From assembly GCA_017620875.1 (NCBI GenBank), contig JAGAUH010000250.1, positions 1 through 7,119 on the forward strand: 7,119 nucleotides of DNA. Direction: 5' to 3'. A program made the position numbers and the translations under genes. The notes under the pieces are model-generated. The model did not search any database and was not told where the DNA came from. It saw only the letters and a program-made list of their open reading frames with translations. Positions within the stretch are counted from its first letter, which is position 1, and every line of letters starts with the position of its first letter. This DNA is from Clostridia bacterium. Lineage in GTDB: Bacteria > Bacillota > Clostridia > Christensenellales > Borkfalkiaceae. Shown piece by piece: positions 1-6,306 of the stretch.

Positions 1-1119
1 AGTACCCGTCATACCGGATAGTTTTGTATATAATCTAAAATAGTTTTGGAAAGTGATAGTAGCGTAAGTTTGACTTTCGTTTTTAATAGTAACGTTTTCT
101 TTTGCCTCTATGGCTTGGTGAAGACCTTCGTTAAATCTTCTACCAATCATAAGTCTTCCGGTAAACTCGTCGATAATTATAATTTCACCGTCGCTAATTA
201 GGTAGTCTACGTCCTTTTTAAATAGGTTATGAGCCTTTAACGCTTGTTGAATATGGTGGTTTAAATCGGCGTGCTCTACGTCGGAAAGGTTATCTATTTT
301 GAAAAATCTTTCTGCCTTGTTTGCGCCTTGCTCGGTTATCTGAACGCTCTTTTCTTTAATGTCAACGGTAAAGTCTTCGTCTATTTTTAAAGTTTTTACA
401 AACCTATTTGCCTCAAAATATAAAACCGAAGATTTTTGTCCTTTACCAGAAATAATAAGTGGTGTTCTTGCTTCGTCGATTAAAATAGAGTCCACTTCGT
501 CTACAACCGCAAAGTGTAAATCTCTTTGAATCATATCTTCTTTTCTCTTTTTAAGGTTATCTCTTAAATAGTCGAAACCAAATTCGTTGTTAGTACCGTA
601 AGTTATATCGCAGTTGTACGCGTCTCTTTTTTGCTCGTCGGTTAAGTCGTGAATATTTACGCCAACCGTTAAACCTAAAAATCTATATAACTTGCCCATC
701 CACTCGGCGTCTCTTTTTGCAAGGTAGTCGTTTACCGTTACTACGTGAACGCCTTTGCCTGCAATTGCGTTTAGGTAAGCAGGTAGCGTTGCCATTAAAG
801 TTTTACCTTCTCCGGTTCTAAGTTCTGCAACCCTGCCTTGGTGTACGCATATACCACCCATAAGTTGCACCTTATAGTGTCTCATACCAAGCACCCTACT
901 AGACGCTTCTCTTACAACGGCAAATGCTTCTGGCAAAATACTATCTAACTTTTCGCCTTTATTGTATCTATCCTTAAATTGTTGAGTGTAAGATTTTAAC
1001 TCGTCGTCAGTTAAATTTAGATATTTGTCTTCCATGGCGATAATTTTATCTGCCATAGCGTTTAGTTTTTTAAGACTTCTTCTTGAGTCGTAACCTAAAA
1101 TGTATCTAATTAGTCCCAT
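1..1119 (-). CDS. secA: Protein translocase ATPase SecA, N-terminal 373 residues (partial)
   Basis: SecA is the cytoplasmic motor ATPase that pushes preproteins through the SecYEG channel. The visible part covers the first nucleotide-binding domain and the preprotein-crosslinking insert. Seen in the translation: the P-loop TGEGKT at residues 102-107 with upstream [25 protein letters not shown] at 129-142; [15 protein letters not shown] at 174-188; the Walker [20 protein letters not shown] at 207-225; [20 protein letters not shown] at 321-340; and LSGMTGT at 367-373, where the window edge cuts the gene. All are in family order without gaps, so the gene looks intact. The start ATG (1117-1119) has a GGAG site (complement of 1126-1129) six bases upstream. 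It lies 53 bp downstream of comF on the same strand and may be read partly from comF and partly from a candidate -10 box in the gap. The identification is secure; the C-terminal half is not in the window. Confidence 0.97.
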   Translation of the reverse strand, partial: MGLIRYILGYDSRRSLKKLNAMADKIIAMEDKYLNLTDDELKSYTQQFKDRYNKGEKLDSILPEAFAVVREASSRVLGMRHYKVQLMGGICVHQGRVAELRTGEGKTLMATLPAYLNAIAGKGVHVVTVNDYLAKRDAEWMGKLYRFLGLTVGVNIHDLTDEQKRDAYNCDITYGTNNEFGFDYLRDNLKKRKEDMIQRDLHFAVVDEVDSILIDEARTPLIISGKGQKSSVLYFEANRFVKTLKIDEDFTVDIKEKSVQITEQGANKAERFFKIDNLSDVEHADLNHHIQQALKAHNLFKKDVDYLISDGEIIIIDEFTGRLMIGRRFNEGLHQAIEAKENVTIKNESQTYATITFQNYFRLYTKLSGMTGT

Positions 1120-1138
1120 ATTTTTCTCCGTTTAATAA

Positions 1139-1144
1139 ATTATA
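1139..1144 (-). promoter_or_regulatory. Candidate -10 box for secA
   Basis: Read leftward, a perfect TATAAT lies 19 bases before the secA start, in the short gap after comF. No convincing -35 hexamer sits 16-18 bases upstream (the sequence there is AGTGGT-like), and there is no TG extension. It may be a weak internal promoter, or chance in AT-rich DNA. Confidence 0.3.
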
Positions 1145-1172
1145 CTCGTTATATATAAATAACCACTATTTT

Positions 1173-1979
1173 TTATTTTACAATATTTTTTTGGTTGTGT
1201 AAATACTTTTTTTGGAAAATTTTAGCAAATAACTTACTATTTTTTATCTTTTGCCACAATGAGTAGTATTTTTTAGGTAAATTTCTTTCTCTTTCGCCAA
1301 CGCTAGCAATTGTTAAAACGTATACTTTTTTGGCTTTTGCCTTAATAAGTTTTTCCGCTAAAGTTTCTACGGTAGAGCCCGTTGTCATAATATCGTCGAT
1401 AATAGTTATTACTTTACCTTTTACCAATTTTTTATCTTGTAACACAAATGCGTTTTTTAAATTCTTTTTTCTTTCGTCTTTATTTAAGGTTGCTTGGCGT
1501 TTGGTTCTAACGCATTTTTTAAATATATCGTTTTTAAGGGGAATATCTATATTTTTAGAAATTTCTTGCGCTAAAACTTGCGTTTGATTATATCCCCTTA
1601 AAAATTTATCTTTTTTGTGCATCGGTACGTTAATAATAAAGTCGGTATCGGCAAATTCTGTTAAAATTAAATATGATAAAATTGGGCAAAATATCTTAGA
1701 TAAATATTTTTTATGCCTATATTTTAAACGCTTTATCATAACGTTTATAGGCTCTTGATATTTAAACGCGCTACGAGCCTTTTCAAAATGCAATTCTTGC
1801 CCTTGACAAGAGTTGCAAAAATCTTCTTTATTAATGGTGCTCCTACCACACTTACCACAAAAAACGTTATTATACGGAAGAATCTCTTTACAACCATCAC
1901 AAAAATATCCGCTATTATTTTCTTTACCGCAAGCGTTACACCTTAAACTTAGATTAAAAACATAATCGTTTATCTTCAT
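1173..1979 (-). CDS. comF: ComF family phosphoribosyltransferase (ComFC/GntX-like)
   Basis: A ComFC-like protein of 268 residues. In naturally competent bacteria ComFC is a cytoplasmic protein needed for DNA uptake; the family also occurs in species not known to be competent, so its role here is uncertain. Seen: two zinc-ribbon-like cysteine pairs of pairs (C14/C17 with C27/C30; C41/C44 with C55/C58), the family's RGYNQTQVLA at 128-137, and the PRPP-binding loop VITIIDDIMTTGST at 190-203. The core ends near residue 225. About 43 more, strongly basic residues follow, which is longer than I expect for this family. A stop codon directly precedes the ATG, so this is the only upstream choice; the ribosome site is weak (AGG in TAGGTTACTAATG). 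It lies 47 bp after metK, behind metK's terminator, and 53 bp before secA. No comFA helicase gene is adjacent. Confidence 0.93.
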   Translation of the reverse strand: MKINDYVFNLSLRCNACGKENNSGYFCDGCKEILPYNNVFCGKCGRSTINKEDFCNSCQGQELHFEKARSAFKYQEPINVMIKRLKYRHKKYLSKIFCPILSYLILTEFADTDFIINVPMHKKDKFLRGYNQTQVLAQEISKNIDIPLKNDIFKKCVRTKRQATLNKDERKKNLKNAFVLQDKKLVKGKVITIIDDIMTTGSTVETLAEKLIKAKAKKVYVLTIASVGERERNLPKKYYSLWQKIKNSKLFAKIFQKKYLHNQKNIVK

Positions 1980-1991
1980 TAGTAACCTATT

Positions 1992-2020
1992 AAAAAAGCG
2001 AAAGATTTTAACCTTTCGCT
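1992..2020 (-). terminator. Rho-independent terminator of metK
   Basis: Read leftward, an 8-bp perfect stem AGCGAAAG / CTTTCGCT encloses an 8-base loop and runs straight into a T-tract (complement of A1992-A1996). It starts six bases after the metK stop. On the plus strand no T-run follows the stem, so it acts on leftward transcription only. The stem is short with moderate GC, so some read-through into comF is plausible and probably necessary. Confidence 0.8.
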
Positions 2021-2025
2021 CCTAT

Positions 2026-2031
2026 ATTATA
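2026..2031 (-). promoter_or_regulatory. TATAAT at the metK stop codon, possible comF promoter
   Basis: Read leftward, TATAAT overlaps the last codons and stop of metK. A transcript from it would start at about 2020, the first base of the metK terminator stem, and would lead into comF. No recognisable -35 lies 16-18 bases upstream (AGTAGA-like), so support is weak. Confidence 0.2.
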
Positions 2032-3193
2032 AGTATTTTTTTAGATTTTCTACTTTATCTAATTTTTCCCAACTGCAACCTTCTTTACCGAAGTGTCCGT
2101 ATGCGGCGGTTTGACTATATACAGGATTTCTTAACCCTAAATTTTCTATTATAGAATAGGGTCTAAAATCAAACTCTTTTAAAACGATATTAGATAATTC
2201 TTCGTCGGATAGTTTGCCCGTTCCTTTAGTGTCTACGTGTAAAGATACGGGTTTAGCAACGCCAATAGCGTAAGCAACTTCTATAAAGCACTCGTCGGCT
2301 AAGCCTGCCCCTACGATATTTTTTGCGGCGTATCTTGCCATATACGCAGCCGACCTATCTACCTTTGTAGGATCTTTTCCGCTAAACGCTCCACCACCGT
2401 GAGGCGCGTATCCACCGTAAGTATCAACTATAATTTTTCTACCCGTTAAACCGCTATCGCCTTGTGGACCACCAACTTCGAACCTACCCGTTGGATTTAT
2501 AAAATACTTTGTATTTTCGTCTAACAATTCTTTAGGCAGACAAGCAAAAATTATTTTTTCTTTTACGTCTTTCCTTAAAGTTTCCATATCTACGCTTGGA
2601 CTATGTTGAGTAGATAAAACTACCGTGTCTATCCTTGTAGGCACTCCGTTATTATATTCGATTGTAACTTGGCTTTTTCCGTCTGGTCTAAGATAAGTTA
2701 ATTCCCCACCCTTTCTTACTTCGGTTAGTTTTTGAGTAAGTTTATGAGAAAGCATTATTGCTAACGGCATAAGTTCTTTAGTTTCTTTACAAGCGTAACC
2801 AAACATCATACCTTGGTCGCCCGCACCGATTTTGTCGGCAATATCACCGCTATCTTTATGTTCTAAAGCGCTATTTACTCCCATTGCAATATCCGGGCTT
2901 TGGCTTTTTATTTCTAAAATGATTTTGCAAGTTTTATAATCAAAACCAATACCAGGTTCGGTGTAGCCAATTTCTTTTATAGCCTTTCTTGCAACGGTTT
3001 CGTAATCGCAAGTGGCGGTAGAAGTAATTTCGCCCGTAATTAAAACGAAATCCGTACTAACGCAAACTTCGCACGCAACCCTTGCGTATGGATCTTTAGA
3101 AATAATATCGTCTAAAACCGCATCGCTAATTTTATCGCAAACCTTATCTGGATGCCCTTCTGTAACGCTTTCGCTAGTAAATAATTTTTTCAT
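2027..3193 (-). CDS. metK: S-adenosylmethionine synthetase (methionine adenosyltransferase)
   Basis: MetK makes S-adenosylmethionine from methionine and ATP, releasing phosphate and pyrophosphate, in the cytoplasm as an oligomer. At 388 residues it is of normal family length and appears complete. Seen: the N-terminal [20 protein letters not shown] with the catalytic-region H14 and D16/K17; [12 protein letters not shown] at 122-133, the methionine/ATP-site signature; [18 protein letters not shown] at 235-252; and the glycine-rich [16 protein letters not shown] at 265-280. The ATG at 3191-3193 is preceded by GGAG (complement of 3200-3203) at good spacing. It is read from a near-consensus promoter with an estimated leader of only about 20 bases, leaving no room for a SAM riboswitch. 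It is divergent from a radical SAM gene and followed by a terminator, then comF. Confidence 0.98.
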   Translation of the reverse strand: MKKLFTSESVTEGHPDKVCDKISDAVLDDIISKDPYARVACEVCVSTDFVLITGEITSTATCDYETVARKAIKEIGYTEPGIGFDYKTCKIILEIKSQSPDIAMGVNSALEHKDSGDIADKIGAGDQGMMFGYACKETKELMPLAIMLSHKLTQKLTEVRKGGELTYLRPDGKSQVTIEYNNGVPTRIDTVVLSTQHSPSVDMETLRKDVKEKIIFACLPKELLDENTKYFINPTGRFEVGGPQGDSGLTGRKIIVDTYGGYAPHGGGAFSGKDPTKVDRSAAYMARYAAKNIVGAGLADECFIEVAYAIGVAKPVSLHVDTKGTGKLSDEELSNIVLKEFDFRPYSIIENLGLRNPVYSQTAAYGHFGKEGCSWEKLDKVENLKKYL

Positions 3194-3220
3194 AAAATTC
3201 TCCGTGTGTATTATGACTAG

Positions 3221-3249
3221 ATTATACCAATTAAAAAAGCGTTTGTCAA
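3221..3249 (-). promoter_or_regulatory. metK promoter (sigma-A type)
   Basis: Read leftward: TTGACA (complement of 3244-3249), a 17-base spacer, then TATAAT (complement of 3221-3226) with a TG extension just upstream (TGGTATAAT). This is a full consensus housekeeping promoter. The predicted start is near 3214, giving a leader of about 20 bases that carries the GGAG site. Its -35 overlaps the -35 of the divergent radical SAM gene. Confidence 0.88.
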
Positions 3250-3271
3250 ACTAAAAAATTAGTGATATAAT
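3243..3271 (+). promoter_or_regulatory. Promoter of the radical SAM gene (sigma-A type)
   Basis: TTGTCA at 3243-3248, a 17-base spacer, and a perfect TATAAT at 3266-3271. The expected start is near 3278, only about 11 bases before the ATG, so the leader is little more than the ribosome binding site AAGGTG (3278-3283). The -35 shares five bases with the opposite-strand -35 of metK, inside the short inverted repeat GTTTG-T-CAAAC (3241-3251). Confidence 0.85.
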
Positions 3272-3288
3272 ATTTTTAAGGTGAAAAT

Positions 3289-4146
3289 ATGAAATGCTTA
3301 ATTTGTCCTAACGATTGCAACGTTGACAGAACTAATAATTTTGGTTTTTGTAACAGTAGTTACAATTTTAAAATTGCAAAATACGCGCCGTTTTTTTACG
3401 AAGAACCTTTAGTTAGCGGACAAAACGGCTCCGGCGCAATATTCTTTACAGGGTGCAGTTTAAAATGCAAATTTTGCCAAAACTACGAACTTAGCAGAAA
3501 CTTACGCGGAAAAGAGTTTAGTTTTTTAGAATTTAAAACTATTATAGACAACTTAACAAATTCGCAAGTACACAATATTAATCTTGTAAACCCCACCCAT
3601 TACGCTTTAGGCCTAAGCGAGTTTTTTAAACTTTACCCTTGTAAAATACCTATCGTATACAATACCCACGGATACGAAAAGTTATCTACGCTTAGTTTAG
3701 TTGAAAATTTCGTGGACGTATACCTTGTAGATTTAAAATACTATTTGCCAACTAGAAGCAAGAGATATTGCGGAAAAGAAAACTATTTTGAATACGCTAG
3801 TTCTGCCATTTTAGAAATGGTTAAACAAAAACCACTTATTATAGAAAACGGAATTATAAAGCAAGGCGTAATAGTAAGACACTTAATACTTCCGCAAAAC
3901 ACGGACGAAAGTATACGCTTAATTGATTGGTACAACCAAAACGTAGGCGACAAAGCGTATTTATCCGTAATGAGTCAATATACTCCTTTTGGCGAAATAG
4001 ATAACCTAACGGAATTAAAACGCACCATTACAGATAGAGAAAGAAATAGAGTTTACGACTACGTTTTTAGCCTAAAACTACAAAACGTTTTTATGCAAGA
4101 AAAGCAAAGCGCTACAACTTCGTATATACCAAAATGGGATTTTTAA
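3289..4146 (+). CDS. Radical SAM protein, COG1313/PflX-type (pyruvate formate-lyase-activase homologue)
   Basis: An iron-sulfur radical SAM protein of 285 residues resembling the COG1313 group, homologues of pyruvate formate-lyase activases whose substrates are mostly unknown. Seen: an N-terminal cysteine cluster C3/C6/C10/C21 in CLICPNDCNVDRTN, likely a second metal site; EEPLVSG at 38-44; the radical SAM CX3CX2C in GCSLKCKFCQNYE (C56, C60, C63), which binds the 4Fe-4S cluster that cleaves S-adenosylmethionine; then NINLVNPTHY at 96-105, VYLVDLKYY at 144-152, GVIVRHLILP at 193-202, MSQYTPFGEI at 228-237 and the family-like C-terminal SYIPKWDF. It appears complete. The ATG follows AAGGTG at five bases. 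It stands alone between its own promoter and terminator, divergent from metK. No glycyl-radical enzyme is visible beside it, so the substrate cannot be inferred. Confidence 0.88.
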   Translation: MKCLICPNDCNVDRTNNFGFCNSSYNFKIAKYAPFFYEEPLVSGQNGSGAIFFTGCSLKCKFCQNYELSRNLRGKEFSFLEFKTIIDNLTNSQVHNINLVNPTHYALGLSEFFKLYPCKIPIVYNTHGYEKLSTLSLVENFVDVYLVDLKYYLPTRSKRYCGKENYFEYASSAILEMVKQKPLIIENGIIKQGVIVRHLILPQNTDESIRLIDWYNQNVGDKAYLSVMSQYTPFGEIDNLTELKRTITDRERNRVYDYVFSLKLQNVFMQEKQSATTSYIPKWDF

Positions 4147-4154
4147 TTGTTTTT

Positions 4155-4265
4155 TTAATAATTTTTTACAATTTTAAAAATTTTTTTTAACAGTTTGCCT
4201 ACTTTTTCTGGCGAACTGTTTTTTAATTTTTCTAGTAAAAATGCTAAATTTTCGTTTTTTTCCAT
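4155..4265 (-). CDS. Doubtful small ORF, 36 residues, lysine-rich
   Basis: On the minus strand an ATG (complement of 4263-4265) opens 36 codons ending at TAA (4155-4157). The frame stays open for 16 further codons upstream of the ATG. The product would be basic and amphipathic, with FLLEKLKNSSPEKVGKLL in the middle and a Lys/Ile-rich end. Against it: no Shine-Dalgarno sequence precedes the ATG, although most genes here have GGAG; no convincing leftward promoter is seen; the strand is A-rich, which favours long lysine-coding runs; and the frame contains the radical SAM terminator hairpin. I list it as a possibility only and do not recognise it. Confidence 0.15.
   Translation of the reverse strand: MEKNENLAFLLEKLKNSSPEKVGKLLKKIFKIVKNY
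4189..4224 (+). terminator. Rho-independent terminator of the radical SAM gene
   Basis: An 11-bp stem, AACAGTTTGCC (4189-4199) with GGCGAACTGTT (4210-4220) and one G-T pair, closes a 10-base loop and runs into a T-tract (4219-4224, then more Ts after two As). It begins 43 bases after the stop codon. On the opposite strand the stem is followed by As, so it works rightward only. Confidence 0.85.
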
Positions 4266-4316
4266 ACGGATAGTTTTTATTGTTTTCTTTTTTTTATAAC
4301 TTTTTTTAAAATACTA

Positions 4317-4345
4317 TTGAAATTTTTTTTGTATTATTATATAAT
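4317..4345 (+). promoter_or_regulatory. Promoter of the McrB-like operon (sigma-A type)
   Basis: TTGAAA at 4317-4322, a 17-base spacer, and a perfect TATAAT at 4340-4345. The predicted start is near 4352, giving a leader of about 37 bases that contains the GGAG site. It lies downstream of the radical SAM terminator, so the operon has its own promoter. The -10 sits in the AT-only palindrome TATTATATAATA (4335-4346). Confidence 0.75.
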
Positions 4346-4377
4346 ATATAGGTAGAATTTTTTTTAAAAATATTTTT

Positions 4378-4381
4378 GGAG
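4378..4381 (+). promoter_or_regulatory. Ribosome binding site fixing the McrB-like start at 4389
   Basis: GGAG lies seven bases before the ATG at 4389. An in-frame GTG at 4383 would begin almost on top of this site, so ATG is the better start and the protein begins MANLYKKL. Confidence 0.85.
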
Positions 4382-4388
4382 AGTGATT

Positions 4389-6281
4389 ATGGCTAATCTT
4401 TACAAAAAGTTAACACAAGACGTATTTGATAGGTCTAGCACGAAAAAGAGAATTATTCGTTTCGTGATAATTGCAGTCCTATCGCTATGGGCAATGGCTG
4501 TTCTATTCTTAATAGACACAGACAACATGCTTAGACCCGAGTTTTTAGGTGGAAGAAACTTTGGTGCTTCCGTTGCTACTTACCCTAGTTGGAATGGCGG
4601 ACAATCTACCTACATACCAAACTTTTCTCGTAACTTTGTATCTGACTTTGTTTACAACGTTATGAATATGGCTCCGCACAACGTAGGTATTTTAGATTGG
4701 GCGTTTTTAGGCACGATTTTGCTTGGCGCTTGGGCTTGGGCTATTTACGACTGCTTTGATAAGAAAATTAGAGCAAAATTTGACATTGACAACACCGAAA
4801 GAGAAGACTATAAAAAGAGACTTAATATATACAAAATATTAGTTGCTTCTTGCATAGTATTACTTTGTATAATCTTCTTAGTTGTAGTATTAGTAGTTCT
4901 TGCTACTACAAACTCTGACAAAACCTTCTCTGCGTTAGGATTTTTACTAAGTATGGCGTACGCATTATTATTAATGCTTATTATCCCTGCGACGGTATTT
5001 TTATTCTTATTAGTATACTCTTTAATTTACTACATATACAGATTTTTCAAATTTATCTTTGGTCTTGGCAAAAAGAAAAAAGACAATGCTGAAAATGGCG
5101 AAGAAGAAGACAAATCTAAATCTGGCGCTGGTTCTGGCAACGGAGATTTAAACTTAGGCAGAGAAGAATACGATACTTCTTTAGGTAAAGTATTCCCTAG
5201 TTTAAAAAGAATTGACGAAAAGTATGCAGACGAGGCAAATATACCAACTTTTGAAAATACGGGCGTAACTTTAAAAGAATTAGTTTTAAGATTTAGAAGT
5301 TACCTTTGCCAAAGAAAGTTATATTTTGACGAAAAAACTTTAAGAAACTTTATTGGCGGTTTATCCGTTTCTAGACTATTAGTTTTAGAAGGTCTATCTG
5401 GTACAGGTAAATCTACCCTACCAAGACTATTTAGTGATTTCGTAGGAAACAAAGTATTCTACTCCCCTGTACAAGCAACTTGGAGAGATAGAACCGACCT
5501 TGTTGGTTATTATAGCGAATTTACTAAAGAATATAAAGAAACCGACTTTTTAAAGAGACTTTACGAGGCTAGTTTTAAAAACCAAGAAATTAATATGATG
5601 GTTTTAGACGAAATGAACATTTCTCGTATCGAATATTATTTTGCAGACTTTTTATCGGTATTAGAATATCCTTCTGACGACTGGAAGATACACGTAATGC
5701 AAATGAAAGACGGACAAGAACAACCTGCTAAATTTGTAGACGGAAACGTTATGATACCAACCAACACTTGGTTTATTGGTACCGCTAACACCGACGACTC
5801 TACGTTTACAATTTCCGATAAGGTTTACGACCGTGCTATCGTACTAGACTTTTTAAGAATTAACGATCCGTTTGAAATGGATTACAACTCAGAAGAAATA
5901 CATATGTCTTCTGAAGAACTATTAAAACTATTTAAAGAAGCACAAGAGACTTCGGAATACAGATTAAACGACGAAGAAAGGGCTAAATTTAGAGAACTAT
6001 GCGACTTTGTTTTAGACACCTTTAACATTACGTTTGGTAACCGTATTATGAACCAAATAGAAAATTTCGTTCCTGTATACGTTGCCTTAGGCGGAACTAA
6101 AGTAGAAGCATTAGACTTTATCTTCTCTAGAAAAGTTATGAGAAAACTACAAGGTAAATACGACGAATACGTTAAAGACGGACTAACTAAAATGGTTAGA
6201 TACATTAACACTCTTTACGGTAAAGACGCTCTACCTTATACAGAAGAAAGTATTGTAGAATTACGTAAAAAACTAATTTAA
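4389..6281 (+). CDS. Membrane-anchored McrB-like AAA+ ATPase
   Basis: A 630-residue protein in two halves. The N-terminal half is membrane-bound: hydrophobic segments at about 24-42, 102-122, 148-173 and 181-218 (the last long enough to be two), with an outer loop of about 60 residues (43-101) and basic flanks that place both ends in the cytoplasm. A charged and Gly/Ser-rich linker (226-257) follows. The C-terminal half is an AAA_5, McrB/dynein-related domain: Walker A GLSGTGKST at 335-343 (K341), a WRDRTDLVGYY segment at 365-375, Walker B MMVLDEMN at 403-410 with YFADFLSVLE after it, sensor-like GTANTDDST at 464-472, and SDKVYDRAIVLDF at 476-488 with R482 as possible arginine finger. McrB proteins form nucleotide-driven rings that control a McrC nuclease. 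Here the usual N-terminal DNA-binding domain is replaced by membrane helices. The next gene follows after 25 bp and looks like its McrC-type partner. GTP versus ATP use cannot be decided. Confidence 0.85.
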   Translation: MANLYKKLTQDVFDRSSTKKRIIRFVIIAVLSLWAMAVLFLIDTDNMLRPEFLGGRNFGASVATYPSWNGGQSTYIPNFSRNFVSDFVYNVMNMAPHNVGILDWAFLGTILLGAWAWAIYDCFDKKIRAKFDIDNTEREDYKKRLNIYKILVASCIVLLCIIFLVVVLVVLATTNSDKTFSALGFLLSMAYALLLMLIIPATVFLFLLVYSLIYYIYRFFKFIFGLGKKKKDNAENGEEEDKSKSGAGSGNGDLNLGREEYDTSLGKVFPSLKRIDEKYADEANIPTFENTGVTLKELVLRFRSYLCQRKLYFDEKTLRNFIGGLSVSRLLVLEGLSGTGKSTLPRLFSDFVGNKVFYSPVQATWRDRTDLVGYYSEFTKEYKETDFLKRLYEASFKNQEINMMVLDEMNISRIEYYFADFLSVLEYPSDDWKIHVMQMKDGQEQPAKFVDGNVMIPTNTWFIGTANTDDSTFTISDKVYDRAIVLDFLRINDPFEMDYNSEEIHMSSEELLKLFKEAQETSEYRLNDEERAKFRELCDFVLDTFNITFGNRIMNQIENFVPVYVALGGTKVEALDFIFSRKVMRKLQGKYDEYVKDGLTKMVRYINTLYGKDALPYTEESIVELRKKLI

Positions 6282-6306
6282 TAATTAAACTTTAAGGAGA
6301 TTTGGT

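Larger units (their letters stand above)
4147..4388. other. T-rich intergenic spacer
   Basis: About 240 bases between the radical SAM gene and the McrB-like operon. The plus strand is dominated by T-runs of 5 to 9 bases. It contains the radical SAM terminator, the operon promoter, and a doubtful 36-codon minus-strand reading frame. No RNA gene, repeat array or recombination site is apparent. Confidence 0.7.

Noticed and set aside
1143..1170. Possible terminator between comF and secA
   Set aside because: Only a 5-bp AT-rich stem (GTTAT/ATAAC) can be drawn and no T-tract follows it on the minus strand.
1330..1946. Plus-strand reading frames of 63 and 85 codons across comF
   Set aside because: They lie antisense to a well-supported comF with conserved motifs, have hydrophobic, low-information translations, and lack a ribosome site.
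3012..3254. An 80-codon plus-strand frame over the metK start and promoter region
   Set aside because: It is antisense to the conserved MetK N-terminus and runs through both divergent promoters; its translation resembles no family I know.
4335..4346. Perfect 12-bp palindrome TATTATATAATA at the operon promoter, as a possible operator
   Set aside because: It is made only of A and T and includes the -10 box, so symmetry is likely by chance. No -35 supports a leftward promoter from it.
4383..4388. GTG at 4383 as start of the McrB-like gene
   Set aside because: It overlaps the Shine-Dalgarno site; ATG at 4389 has the right spacing.
5882..6211. A 109-codon minus-strand frame inside the McrB-like gene
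   Set aside because: It is a Ser/Leu-rich shadow of a conserved coding region, with no Shine-Dalgarno site or promoter.
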